A DNA stretch of 64,000 bases from Lamellibrachia columna (taxonomy: Eukaryota > Annelida > Polychaeta > Sabellida > Siboglinidae), in contig OY759271.1 in NCBI GenBank assembly GCA_963662155.1, forward strand, positions 36,273,027-36,337,026. The letters run 5' to 3'. Positions 45,649 through 56,577 of this stretch are shown here, piece after piece. The translations under genes and the position numbers were made by a program. The notes under the pieces were generated by a model, which saw only the letters and a program-made list of their open reading frames with translations, ran no database searches and was not told where the DNA came from. Within the stretch, counting starts at the first letter, position 1; every line of letters begins with the position of its first letter.

Positions 45649-46008
45649 TGCATACCCTTTCATTGTAAATGGCACTAAATAAATATGTGTTGTTGATTGA
45701 TACCCGGTGCATATATATTTCCCGGAAAACTGCTGAGATCAGCAATTAATATCTATCCTTACACCTAGAATATTTGTTTATGTGTAAATGTGTATGTTTC
45801 TATAAAAAGGCAGTTTGTTCTTGGTGAAAATGTTCATCAAGTTGGTAAGAATAATATAATGTTATTCTTCTAATCACAAACTCATTGTTATGGCAGCACA
45901 ATATATATGTTATATTTATTCAAAGATATACAATACAACAACGAATGTATGCACAAAAGACAAGGGCTTGCCGCAAATCTATTTTTGGGGGCTAATTTAA
46001 TTGTTGGT
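45103..46008. repeat. 3' flank of Mutator-like gene with degenerate repeats and AT microsatellite
   Basis: Between 45115 and 45420 a unit of about 85 bp recurs four times (TTTTTGCAAGCATGTGT, AGATGTTGCTTC). An (AT)n run lies at about 45588-45647, and a copy of the TTCATCAAGTTGGTA block at about 45832. No coding. Confidence 0.8.
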
Positions 46009-46545
46009 AGCATACATCAACGTGGGATAGTGTAATTAGATATTTATAGCATGTGGCCTACTTGTTAGAACTGATGGGATATTAATACCGCCAAGTCGAC
46101 CTCGGGGAAACTTCCGGAAGAATAACGCCGCCAGGTTGGGTTACGGCGATCGGAGGAAGCTCACGGAACAATAATTCAGCAAAGTCGGGTTACGGCGATC
46201 GGAGGAAACTCACGGAAGAATAGCCGAGCCAAGTATGGTTACGGCAACCGTAGCAAATCTTGCGCATGCGCTGACGAGCTCTCGTAAGAGTAACCTCGCC
46301 GAATTGATTTACGTCTAACTAACTAAAACACTAAGAAACTAATGGTTCAGCCCGTACTCTAAGATTATGGGCAGGTTTAAAAATCGGTAAAGCACTTAAT
46401 TTTTAGAAAATGTAAAATTTAGCATGTGTATTGACAATGAATATTATATTAGATTCATTATTTCCATACTAATATTTCAGTTCATGCTTTGTGGCTTCAT
46501 GTGTGCAGTAGTTCACTTGATATGAATGATATTAGTTATACAGAA
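46009..46545 (+). repeat. Dispersed repeat, copy 2
   Basis: Near-identical to 28793-29275 but with one extra tandem unit (a third GGGTTACGGCGATCGGAGG block at about 46185). It ends about 80 bp before the next NAGS exon. Confidence 0.9.
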
Positions 46546-46623
46546 AACCTTTGTATTTTTCCAAACATTTATGGATGTAGGAAGAATAACAGTAAAAAGT
46601 AACTTACAATTATTGTGATTTAG

Positions 46624-46743
46624 GTGGGGACTGAAGCAAAGGAAGCCAGGTACTGGCTGAAGCAGTTCCAGCAAGGCTCTCAACCATACAGCCCATTCGC
46701 CATCGTGCAGGTGGAAAGTGACGTCTTTGAGAACCCAGAAATG
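46624..46743 (+). CDS. NAGS: NAGS exon, start of amino-acid-kinase-like domain
   Basis: Acceptor GATTTAG, donor GTGAGT; 40 codons, phase 0 at both ends. It encodes VGTEAKEARYWLKQFQQG, then PFAIVQVESDVF, matching human GEARHWLTQF...PFAVIEVDEEV. NAGS makes N-acetylglutamate from acetyl-CoA and glutamate in the mitochondrial matrix. That product is the obligate activator of carbamoyl phosphate synthetase I in ureotelic animals. The N-terminal kinase-like domain binds arginine as regulator; the C-terminal GNAT domain is catalytic. Confidence 0.93.
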
Positions 46744-48561
46744 GTGAGTTTGCTGCCTTCTTTGATGACTCAGCTTTTGTGTGATTAAAGAAAGGGAGAT
46801 TATATAGGAAGCAGGAAGGCAGAAGGAGATCAGGTAAAATGTTTATGGGAAAAGTATGTAATCCAGATGGATTACTGAGGTGTTAGGTTCAGTAATTCCC
46901 AGGTAATCAGACAGACACGTTGTCAGGGCATGAAGATTAATTATTTTCAAATTTATTACCAGTGCTTGATGGCAAGTGGGATTAAAAATTTTCAGTTTAT
47001 TCATGAATTTTTATTTCCTGCTAAAATGGCAGCAAATAAAGTGGTAATCCGAATGGATTCTTGTTCTGACAAGTAGTAATTTGTTACAAAATCTAGGGTT
47101 CTTAGGATTGTCGTAAAAATCGAGCCCTGGAGATGGAGTGTGTTGCGATTTAATAAGTTATAAGCTGCAATCCAATTCTACAGTAAACACAGACCAGTCG
47201 ATATCAGTGTGATGTCTGGATCATTTATTAAGAGAAAAAAAATATGTTTTGTAACCTAATATACAGGCGCAGTTTAGACTGCAGGGCTGGCCTTGAATGT
47301 GTAATATGAACCAGGTGCTTGCTGGATAATAATGATTGTATTATTAACAATAGCAGTGTTTGGATTGTTTTATGACACTGATGTGGCACACCTTACTGTG
47401 ATGGGATATAGTTCCTTCCATGCGTGACTTCAATTGTAGTTGTTATTCGTAATTCCAGTATTTGTTATTATTTGGCATTTGGTCTGCCTTCCAGGCTCAC
47501 CTGTCACTGTTTGTATGAGAACAAACGTGTTTCCAGGAACTATTGTTTCTATAGCTGGTTTTCGCTTATCTAACTATTTTAGGAACTAATTATGTTTCTG
47601 GTGGATTTTCTTGATTTAATTAGAAAAAAACAACCAGTTGTTTCTGCAACTCCTTGATTCAATGTTAATGTCATGTTTGTAACCAACATGTTAAGCCATT
47701 GGCATTTAATAAAAAATTTCAAATCTGATACTGGTTAAACCTAATGAAGTGCTTACTATGTACAGGTATGATTGTCAATGAAATCATGTTGACATCTTCT
47801 GTTGACTTGGGTACACAATTTTTTTTATTTTTGACTTCTGAGTATTTTAACGTTTATCTTGATGCCCTACATTGGACCTAGACAACACAGTTATTTTGGC
47901 ACACGCATGTGTTTACACTGTCAGCTCTTTTTCGATGAAGGGTAAAGTGCATGGTTAAACGAACAAGTTAGTAACAAGCACAAAAAAATCTCCTATCCAT
48001 TGCTCAGGCGCCCCATCGACAGATCACATATCTGCAAAGGTCCTCATGCCATTGTGATTTATACCAGTGGTGTTTATACCAAGCTTCTTTGTGGAGGTAG
48101 AATTCCACGATCGTTATCGCTAATCTTAAATAAAGCACCTTTGTGTCGGTTTTGTTACCAACAACAAAGTTTCAAATTGAACATATGGTTGAATTGGCTA
48201 GATTGTCATTTTCTGACTTGTTCCTCGATCCCTAATCCAGTGTAATGTTTGCTTCTTTCCATTCTGAAGGAACTATTCCATCTACTTGTGACAAATTAAA
48301 CACTTTTGCAAGTGGTGTACTAATTTGCTCTACAATTCATCACATGTTTGTGACATCTTTGCAATATGTTTGTGATGTCACTGCAATGCCTGAAACTGGT
48401 AGATTTAAAAATTGGATGAATGAAGTGTAGTACTTATCTATGGTTCACCCCAAAATTTGTATTGACATACACCATAGACTGTCCAGATTTGTATTTCTGA
48501 CATTCTACAGCAGCAGCGTCTGGGAGAATCTTTACCTGGAGCATTATTTCTCCATTTTCAG
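46744..48561 (+). other. NAGS intron
   Basis: AT-rich and non-coding apart from a minus-strand CR1 scrap at 48240-48340. Nothing else recognised. Confidence 0.7.
48240..48340 (-). mobile_element. CR1 LINE scrap
   Basis: 100 bp closely resembling 61060-61160 of the minus-strand CR1 copy, corresponding to the RT segment around SLEEGIVPSEWKEANI. Isolated fragment. Confidence 0.85.
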
Positions 48562-48675
48562 TTGGATAGTCTTGGCTCGAGTCTGTCGTTCCTGCACCGG
48601 CACGAGATGAAATGTGTTGTCATACATGGCCACCATGTGGCTGACCAGGTCCGAATGACCCCCGAGGAATTGCAG
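48562..48675 (+). CDS. NAGS: NAGS exon, kinase-like domain
   Basis: Acceptor CCATTTTCAG. Encodes LDSLGSSLSFLHRHEMKCVV then IHGHHV and MTPEELQ, aligned to human [20 protein letters not shown]. The obvious donor GTGTGT (48676) leaves phase 0, which does not fit any acceptor of the next exon. A donor two bases further right (GTGTAG at 48678) joined to the AG at 48847-48848-type acceptor of the next exon, 52848, keeps the frame. Confidence 0.88.
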
Positions 48676-49307
48676 GTGTGTAGGCAATGGGTCATTACTG
48701 CAGTACATGTTATTGTAATTTTGTATATATACTATATAATTGGTTGTTGTGTTTCCAGTATAAAAAATTCCCATTTAATGTGTTTCTTCAGGGTTCCCAC
48801 AGATCCTTAAAGTCTTATATTGATTTGTCAATTTTCAAGGCGTTGAAAAGTCTTAAAAATGGTAACTTTTCTGTGGAAGGTCTTAAAATGGTCTTAAATT
48901 TTATTTAGCCACCATAATATTTTTTCCTGATATTTTACCAGCTTATGTCGCAACGCACAAATGTCACGGAGCTGAAATGTCGCAAAGTTTAATATATTGT
49001 AGTTGAGATCTGCAGAGCCATCAGAACCATGTATTAAAAACAGATGTACCGGTTGCGCCATCTGGTGGCTAAGCATGCACTGACCATGTACCTGCCGCTA
49101 GGCGGCAGGTGGTCGGTCATGTGCAGTTGGTGCTATGCAAATAGCAGCTATTGTATTTGTGTAATGGTCCACGATAAACGACCCAATTTACCAAACAATG
49201 GGGAAATGTACGTTTAATAGATCTTGGCTGACAGACGAAAGATACTGTAAGTGGCTCGCAGTGGATCACTCCAGCAAGTATGCTACGTATTATTAGAAAT
49301 TAATCTT

Positions 49308-52130
49308 TATGGTAGAAGATATTGACCCTCACATAATTGGTATAACTGAATCATGATTCATGGGCCAACATAGATATAACAGATGCTGAATTAAGACTGA
49401 CAGGATATGTAATGTTTAGGAAAGATCGAATAGGAAGAAGGGGCGGGGGAGTTATTTTATATGTTAAAGAATCTATTCAGGCTTATGAAATAAAACTAGA
49501 AAGGGAAGCAGATTGCGATGAAGCTGTTTGGTGCAAAATTGTTTCAGGAAATTCAAAATTAACTATTGGATTAGTTTACCGAAGTCCAAACATAAACGAA
49601 GAGGACAACACAAAAATAAAAAAACGCTATAAAGGAAGTTAGTAAAGGGGAATGTATCATAATGGGAGATTTTAACCATGGACACATACAATGGAATTCT
49701 CTAGAGAGCACAGGGATTGAGGACCAACAATTTCTATTTTTAATCCAGGATAGCTTTCTTACTCAGCACGTACTAGAACCAACCAGGGGAGAAAATGTAT
49801 TAGATATAGTTTTGTCATCACAAAAAGAATTAGTGGACAATGTAAAAATATTTGAACCATTGGGTAATAGTGACCATAATCAAATACATTTTGACATCAA
49901 TGTAAAATCAGAAAGTAAAAATAAGAAAACGTACAAGAGAAACTTCCACAAAGGTAACTACAAAGATATGAGAAAATACTTAGCAAAGCTAGATTGGAAT
50001 AACATGCTGATGAATAAGACCGCAATTGAATGTTGGAATATTCTAAAATATGAAATTGAGAGTATCATCGATAAATTTGTTCCCTTCCAAAAACAAGGAA
50101 AACGGTGTAGAAAGAAACACTTGTCAAAAGAGGCTATTAGAAAAATAATGCTAAAACAAACTATGTGGAGGGTTTATAGGCGTACCAGAAAGGACGAAGA
50201 CTATGCAAAATACAAAGAGGCACTTAATGCAGCTACAACTGAAATCAGACAATCTAAAAGAAGCTATGAGCAAAAACTAGCATGTAATATAAAAAATGAC
50301 AGCAAGAGTTTTTATGCATATGTCAGGAGTAAACAAAACGTACAAGACAAGGTTGGACCTCTAGAAGACAGTGCTGGAAATATAATATCACAGGGGTTTT
50401 TAATGGCGGAAGCCCTAAATGGTTACTTCAGTTCAGTGTTTACCAAAGAAGATATTAGTTCATTACCAGTTGCTGATGCTAAATTTCAGGGGGCTAAATC
50501 TGACTATTTAGGTCCGTTAGTTGTAACTCCAGAATTGGTAGCTAAGAAAATAAAGGCAATGAAGGATAACAAATCACCGGGAGTGGATGGGATTCCTCCA
50601 AAATTACTAATGGAAACAGTAGAACAAATCAGTATACCACTTGCAAGAGTATTCAACTTGTCATTAAAAGAGGGAGTTGTTCCGTTTGAATGGAAAGAAG
50701 CAAACATCATACCATTATTTAAAAAGGGTTCGAGAAATAAGTCAGAGAATTACAGACCAGTGAGTTTAACGTCAGTGATTTGTAAATTATTAGAAAGGTT
50801 AATTAAAGACCATATGGTGGAATTCCTCGTTAAGCATAAATTATTAAATTCATCTCAACATGGATTCCTTAAAGCGAGGTCATGCTTAACAAATATGTTA
50901 TGTTTTTTGGAAGAAATCACTAAGTGGATAGACGTGGGATCGCCAGTAGATATTATCTACTTAGATTTTCAGAAAGCTTTTGACAAAGTGCTACATCAAA
51001 GATTACTACTTAAATTAAAAGCCCATGGTATCGGGGATAGCATAACTGACTGGATAGAACAATGGCTGACTGACAGAAGACAACGAATTGTAGTAGATGG
51101 AGAAGTTTCAAATTGGAAATCGGTTTTGAGTGGGGTACCTCAAGGATCAGTATTAGGACCTATATTATTCTTAATTTATATCAATGACTTGGACGACAGT
51201 ATAACAAGTAACGTACTGAAATTTGCAGATGATACAAAACTGTTTAGAAAGGTTAATACTGATGGTGATAAACAACATTTACAAAACGATCTAGACAGAT
51301 TAGTGAAATGGTCTGAGAAATGGCAGATGTTGTTCAATTTTGGGAAATGTAAATGCCTACATACAGGACATAGGAACTTGAATGTAAACTATAAAATGGG
51401 AGATACTGTTCTGGGTACTACTGTAAAAGAAAAGGACTTAGGAGTTACAATAAGCGCTGATATGAAAGTTTGAGAGCAGTGTGGTATTGCAGCTTCAAAG
51501 GGTAATCAAATTCTTGGATTGATTAGAAGAAACATAACATACAAGGGAAAAAAGTTAATTATACCTCTTTATAAAGCAATAGTTAGACCTCATTTAGAAT
51601 ACTGTATACAAGCATGGAGACCATATCGTAAGAAGGATATAGATACGCTTGAACGCATACAAAGGAGAGCAACTAAAATGATTCCAGAACTGAGAGACCT
51701 TAGTTATGAAGAACGCCTGAAAGAATGTGGTTTAACAACTCTAGAGACAAGGAGGTTAAGAGGAGATCAGATTGAAGTTTTTAAGATATTGAATGGGTAT
51801 GAAAATATTGATAGAAATATGTTTTTCTCACTCAAGAAGGATAGCAGAACTAGAGGACATGAGGTAAAATTAGTAAAGGATCAATGTAGATTGGACATCA
51901 GGAAGCACTCTTTCTCACAGAGGACAATAAATGAATGGAACAAATTGTCTACAGATTGTGTAACTGCTAGCAGCGTGAATATGTTTAAAAACAAGGTTGA
52001 CACATATCTCAGGAGGGCGGGCTATAAGTAGATGAACATTGTTGGACTCTCGATAAGCCAATGGCTTCCTTGTCCACTTGCCATCTGGGCCTTTGGCTTG
52101 GATGGCAAATCTTGTTAAATCTTGTTAAAT
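49308..52130 (+). mobile_element. CR1 LINE, second copy, 5'-truncated
   Basis: It begins in the endonuclease region (TTATGGTAGAAGATATTGACC) and ends with two CTTGTTAAAT units at 52111-52130. Same orientation and family as 38035-42165. The coding part is fully visible except ORF1 and the endonuclease N-terminus. Confidence 0.93.
49412..52031 (+). pseudogene. CR1 ORF2, second copy (endonuclease, RT) with two breaks
   Basis: Frames 49412-49642, 49662-51473 and 51519-52031 are one protein. An extra A near 49622 breaks the first join, and TCA to TGA at 51471-51473 makes a stop. The 603-codon middle frame holds MGDFNHGHIQW and GNSDHNQI (endonuclease), KSPGVDGIPPKLL, IYLDFQKAFDKV, GVPQGSVLGP and FADDTKLF (RT active site at about 51220). 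The C-terminal 170 codons are the usual CR1 tail (ERIQRRATKMIPELRDL). Better preserved than the copy at 39317, but not intact. Confidence 0.93.
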
Positions 52131-52848
52131 TATAGTGTTTGCGAACGGTTGTTCCAACTTGGAACAATGGGTGTAAGAGCCCTACAAGGCTATATTCACA
52201 TATACAGAGCGTGAAACACAAAAAAATGGAGACATGTGGAAAAAAGAAGGTGAATTGAATAACCAATTACGTGTCGTCGAATGCCAATACTGTTACAACT
52301 GTTGCAGAGGCAAATTCTAATATAAATGTTAAATTTTTTTAAAATTGGTATAGAAAAGTCTTAAAAAGGTCTTAAATGTGATTGGCTGAAAGGTGCGGGA
52401 ACCCTGTTCTTAAAATGCCGTTAAAGCAGTTATGGCTCTTCTGATGTGATTTTATTGCTGACCTAGATTCTGCACTGGAAAAGCTATGTTCGATTTGCCG
52501 ATCATCCACTTGACAAGTTACAAACTATTTTAGAATGCCAGCTGGTTTCCTGTTAATCCAGCATCGAAAGACAGCATTTTAGGCACACATTTTGAACTGT
52601 TTCTTAATTGCATCAATGAAATTTTTCCTCTGCCAAGTTAAATTAAACTTTATTGACATGACACTTTTTTTAAAACTATACCCCTAAGGAAAAAGTAGGA
52701 AGAATGTAAAATATTCCTCAAAAAGTTCTTTGAAATATCTTTTCAAAAAACTAGAAATATGCCATGGAAAACCTATCCAATGAAACTGAAAGAAACTACC
52801 AACTACTGTCGGTGGGGTGTAGGTACAGAAGGCCTTGTGTTGACACAG
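52131..52848 (+). other. NAGS intron, rest of hAT-like repeat and unassigned DNA
   Basis: Contains the right half of the hAT-like repeat to 52406. A short open segment after the acceptor-like CTGACCTAG (about 52466) ends at a possible donor near 52550 but matches nothing in NAGS. The remainder is AT-rich. Confidence 0.5.
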
Positions 52849-52989
52849 AGGAGTTTATATGTTGAAGGAGGCTAGGAGTCGGATGGCTCAGGACAACATG
52901 ATGCTGGTGAGCATGCTCGAGTCGCATGGCACCCATGCACGTCCTCTCTTTGTTGGTAGTGGCGTTCTTCAAGGTGAACTCGACTCTTG
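52849..52989 (+). CDS. NAGS: NAGS exon, kinase-like domain
   Basis: Encodes MLKEARSRMAQDNMMLVSML, then HARPLFVGSGVLQGELDS and ends in phase 2 (TG) at donor GTAAGA (52990). It aligns to human FWEAKAQLAKSCKVLVDAL and VPFFGGGSVL. The 5' border must lie within 14 bp upstream of the ATG at 52858 because a TGA in frame precedes it. The acceptor chosen is the CAG ending at 52848. Confidence 0.87.
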
Positions 52990-53285
52990 GTAAGACCACC
53001 CTCTTACATTTACCCATTCAACGGGTGTGCATGCAAGCACATATTTTATTTGTTTTGTTAAATAGAAATGTATGAAATTCCGTTAGATGCAGTTGTTATC
53101 CCGTTTTATTTTAGCGTGCGTGCGTATGTGTGCATGCTGAGAACAGGTAAAATACTAATAAAATATTGATGTAACTACGTATTCGTGCATTGTTTTTTGC
53201 AAAAGTAACTTGTAAAATATTTGCCAGACAATGACAGAATATGCACTGAACATTTTGGACATGACGATTTCTTGTAATTCACCAG

Positions 53286-53508
53286 GAATGCACTAGAGGG
53301 CAGCCTGAGCCAGATCAACACTGACCCTATCAAGTGGGCGATGCGCTCCGGCCACATCCCCGTGCTACAGAGCATTGGGGAGTCCCCACGTGGTCAGCTC
53401 ATCAACCTGGACATATCACAAGTGACCGCAGCAGTCTCCAGTGGCATGCAGCCATGCAAAGTGATCTTTGTCAGTGCCACTGGCGGCATCCAAGATGAGA
53501 AAGGACAG
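53286..53508 (+). CDS. NAGS: NAGS exon, kinase-like domain core
   Basis: Acceptor TTCACCAG, donor GTAGAA, completing Trp from the previous exon. Encodes NALEGSLSQINTDPIKWAMR, SGHIPVLQSIGES, GQLINLDISQVTAAVSSGMQ and KVIFVSATGGIQDEKGQ. The human counterpart reads SGSIPILCPIGE...KIIFLNNTGGL, so the arginine-binding kinase fold is preserved. Confidence 0.96.
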
Positions 53509-53739
53509 GTAGAATAAGAATTTTCTTTATTGACTTTCATAGAATAATTATGTTGTCTTTCGTATTTTGTGATTAGCGTTTAAATAAAAGCAAAAAGGTG
53601 TGTTTTTGTATAGTTCGGTATCCAGTCCTTAAGACTGCTCAAACCACTGTACACCCTCTAGCAGACCTGATCATTCCAACACCAGCTCAACCCGTCTGAG
53701 AAGCATTCAGCCATTTTGCTATTACTGCTTGAAAACTGT

Positions 53740-53895
53740 TCATTGAAATAATTACACAGCTGTCTATTCAGGCATTCATACAGCTGAATAAACTGGGGCA
53801 ACGTGGACTAAACAAAATTGCCCAGGTTTCGTGTGGCAGCAAGAGGATTCTCTTGTTTGAAAGTCTAATGTTCAAACTACTACGCTATTTGTCTC
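53740..53895 (-). mobile_element. Partial SINE, minus strand
   Basis: On the minus strand AATAGCGTAGTAGTTTGAAC (tRNA-like head) is followed by the body block CAGTTTATTCAGCTGTATGA. Same family as the SINE at 1516-1855, truncated and diverged. Confidence 0.7.
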
Positions 53896-54067
53896 GCATA
53901 ATATTATATGAACTTGTTAGTTAGGTTAAAGAGAAAAGTTGATTTATTTCATTGGCAGCTTAACTGATCAAAAAGTGTAATGCATCAGTGCTTTGATTCT
54001 TCTTTGTAAATTTAACTTGTGTAAATATATGCAATGTTAAAGGTGTCTTGTAATTGTTTTGTCCTAG

Positions 54068-54148
54068 GTCATTGCCAACATCAACCTGCCTGTCAATCTG
54101 GATTCTGCATTTGACAAGCCTTGGTGTACACCGGAAATCAAGCACAGG
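54068..54148 (+). CDS. NAGS: NAGS exon
   Basis: Acceptor TTGTCCTAG, donor GTAAGT; 27 codons, phase 0 at both ends. VIANINLPVNLDSAFDKPW corresponds to human VLSNVNLPADLDLVCNAEW. Confidence 0.95.
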
Positions 54149-54496
54149 GTAAGTCAGTGATATTATTTGACAATAGGTTTGTATATACGTTATCTGTAGT
54201 TTGTATATTATAAACGTTTAAGTGGCTGTGTGTGCAAACAAAGTTATTCTTTGTTTTTCTAATTTACAATTGCCCCCTTTCATAGCCCATCAGTGATGTG
54301 TGCGTGCGTGCGTGCGTGCATGCATGCATGTGCATAACTTGAATGTAGGTGCTTGTAGGATTCTTATAAACTTGGGATTGAACCTTGGCTGAAAACATAT
54401 TTATCTGACAAGATTAATTAAATTCTTAATGAACACTCATATAATTATTGCATTGGGTTTGCCAGAACAAAATGAAAATATCTGGCATCGTTGTAG

Positions 54497-54596
54497 ATCC
54501 GCTACATTGCATTCCTGGTGAATCTGCTACCTTCTCACAGTTCCGTCGTCATCACGTCTGCTACGAAACTACTTACAGAGCTATTCACACATCACG
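54497..54596 (+). CDS. NAGS: NAGS exon, end of kinase-like domain
   Basis: Acceptor GTTGTAG, donor GTAACT, phase 1 out. IRYIAFLVNLLPSHSSVVIT then SATKLLTELFTHH corresponds to human LIVDVLSRLPHHSSAVIT and TLLTELFSNKG. Confidence 0.96.
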
Positions 54597-54948
54597 GTAA
54601 CTAATCAATAATGGAAGTGCTCGGACAAAAATCATAGTATGTAGGGTGAATCAATTAAACAAATCAATATTTTCAGTGAACAGTGGATCGCTAAGCTATG
54701 ATAAATAAATTATCGTAACAAAGAGTATTTCTGAATGATTAATATTGTTAGTTTTGGTCGACACAATTATATAAACCTGAGAAATAAGCCCTGTGAGACT
54801 AGTCAAAGATGGAACATAACATGATGGTCACACTTCTGAGATGGTCATAATACCACTGCAATTGTTAGTTGTGTATATATGTGTATGTATGTATCCGTGT
54901 ATGTGTGTACATACGTATGTACATCTTATTGAATATTCTGTATCTCAG

Positions 54949-55042
54949 GGTCTGGGACATTCTTCAAGAACATGGAGACGATTCGCATTCATCATTCCCT
55001 CAAGAATGTGGACCTGAAAAGACTACGCGATATGATTAGGTG
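54949..55042 (+). CDS. NAGS: NAGS exon, linker to acetyltransferase domain
   Basis: Acceptor TATCTCAG, donor GTATGT, phase 2 out. GSGTFFKNMETIRIHHSL and VDLKRLRDMIRW match human GSGTLFKNAERM and LDQGRLVDLVNAS. Confidence 0.96.
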
Positions 55043-55364
55043 GTATGTTTCCTTTTAAGTGCAGTTCGTAAAAATTATTTGTTTATTTATTTGCAACTTA
55101 GTGTGGTTAATGTAAAGTTTTAAAATGTGGTTTCTTATCGCTTCTTATAGCACGTTGCTTGAAAGTTGGAACAAGCATTTTCTGTAAATGAATTAACATT
55201 ATGGCTCCCAAATAGTAGTATGGGTTTCATACAGGTGTTTAAGTATGGCCAAAGGCTACATAATACAGTTGAATATTAAGAATATTTTCTGTGTCAGATA
55301 CAGTTTAAACATTGTAAGCGGGATATATAACAAGTGAAAACTAATGAGTGAGTGTTATTGGCAG

Positions 55365-55442
55365 GTCTTTTGGCAAGGGACTGCTGGAGGACTACTTCGA
55401 TGGACTTGAGCAGAAACTACACACTCTCTATCTCTCTGATGG
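55365..55442 (+). CDS. NAGS: NAGS exon, start of GNAT domain
   Basis: Acceptor TTGGCAG, donor GTACGT. SFGKGLLEDYFDGLEQKLHT then LYLSDG corresponds to human [20 protein letters not shown] and YVSEGY. Phase fits on both sides. Confidence 0.96.
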
Positions 55443-55585
55443 GTACGTTCATACGGATACGTTCATGTGTCAACTCTAGCTATTCAATCAGGTGTGTCCT
55501 GTTGTCTTGAATAGTTCTGCAGGAAACATGCCACAAAGTTGCTGAGCTATAATGTTTGTAGGAGCAGTAAAAACATTTTTCATTA

Positions 55586-55905
55586 ATGTAGCGTAGCAGT
55601 TAGAATGCTGTTCTCTCAATCGAGAAACCCAGGTTCAAAGCTTCTTGCTGCCATTTGAAACTGGCAATTCTGTTAACCCCATGTTGCCACAGTTCAACCA
55701 GCTGTATAAATGAGTACCTGGCTACAGATAGAGGTGGATATCTGAACGAATAGTGTTCGCACAGTAATTGCAGCATGGCTGAATGCTTCCCAGAGAAGTC
55801 AAAATGGCCTTGGAATGAACAGGTCTGCCAGGGGTGAAGCGTAAAGCACTTTGAGCAGTCCCAAGGACTGGATACTGTGCTGTAGAAGAACAAACCTTTA
55901 CTTTT
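55586..55905 (+). mobile_element. tRNA-derived SINE in NAGS intron
   Basis: Third near-complete copy of the family: TGTAGCGTAGCAGTTAGAAT head, CCCAGGTTCAAAGC B-box region, CAGCTGTATAAATGAGTACC body, AAAGCACTTTGAGCAGTCCC and a CTTTACTTTT tail. Confidence 0.88.
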
Positions 55906-55980
55906 AATCACAAAGTGTGGTATACAGTAGACATGGCAGTAACCAGTGCTGTTGTTCCATATAGCTGTGTATGTGTCTAG

Positions 55981-56065
55981 GTACAATGCTGCTGCCATAG
56001 TGACCAAGGAACCAGGGGTGTCCACACCATATCTTGACAAGTTCGCTGTCAGTCTCGCCAAACAA
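55981..56065 (+). CDS. NAGS: NAGS exon, GNAT domain core
   Basis: Acceptor GTGTCTAG, donor GTAAGT. YNAAAIVTKEPGVSTPYLDK then FAVSLAKQ matches human YNAAAILTMEP...PYLDKFVVSSSRQ. The Asn-Ala-Ala-Ala and the Tyr-Leu-Asp-Lys-Phe strands belong to the glutamate and acetyl-CoA pocket region. Confidence 0.97.
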
Positions 56066-56482
56066 GTAAGTAACATTGTAATAGAGAACTTTTAGATGTT
56101 TCATACACCTCTCGTATTCTGTCCCAACACAATATGCCGGTATCTCTCTGAACTGGATGAATTAGCTTCCCAGCCAGACATTAAGCAAACCTGTGATAAT
56201 TTGCCCTGTAAGAACACAGTTTGTTTTGTTATTCCATAAAATCAGCTTGCCGTAACAGCTACTGCAAGCTGAAAAACAAAAGAAAAATATGTATGCACAT
56301 ATGCGCACAGGCATATAATTACGTATGTACGTAATTCTGATGATTAGGTTCATGGAATTGTATGCTTCCTGGATTCTTCTGACAAATTTGTCACTTTCAC
56401 GAAATGTAGTCAAGTTATTTTTTATTTTCAGCATCGTATGGTCATTACTCCCATTAGATTGTTTATCCCTGTTTCCCCGTAG

Positions 56483-56577
56483 GGACATGGCACTGGAGAA
56501 ATGTTGTGGGATCTGCTGACCAGGGACTTCAAGCATATCTTCTGGCGTTCCCGTGGCAACAACCGTATCAACCCCTG
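56483..56577 (+). CDS. NAGS: NAGS exon, acetyl-CoA binding loop
   Basis: Acceptor CCCCGTAG, donor GTGAGT, phase 2 out. GHGTGEMLWDLLTRDFKHIF then WRSRGNNRINP. Human has RQGQGSGQMLWECLRRD and LFWRSRVTNPINPW. The Q-G-H-G-T-G stretch is the pyrophosphate-binding loop of GNAT enzymes. Confidence 0.97.

Larger units (their letters stand above)
28589..46623 (+). other. NAGS 18-kb intron
   Basis: It holds, in order, the dispersed repeat copy 1, a short tandem repeat (29490-29620), AT-rich unassigned DNA (29650-31430), the foldback (31440-32390), GC-rich short repeats (32640-32950), unassigned DNA (33100-34350), a minus-strand gypsy element (34360-38034), a CR1 LINE (to 42165), a Mutator-like gene (42176-45102), an AT microsatellite and the dispersed repeat copy 2. 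No NAGS exon was seen inside. Confidence 0.7.
48789..52406. mobile_element. hAT-like repeat split by a CR1 insertion
   Basis: The left end CAGGGTTCCCACAG (48789) and right end GTGCGGGAACCCTG (52406) are inverted ends. Inside, AAGTCTTAAAAA and GGTCTTAAAT blocks occur near both ends. The CR1 copy 49308-52130 lies between, so the original element was only about 800 bp. No target duplication is clear. Confidence 0.65.

Noticed and set aside
45424..45675. Minus-strand frame with Tyr-Ile repeats
   Set aside because: Produced by the (AT)n run at about 45588-45647.
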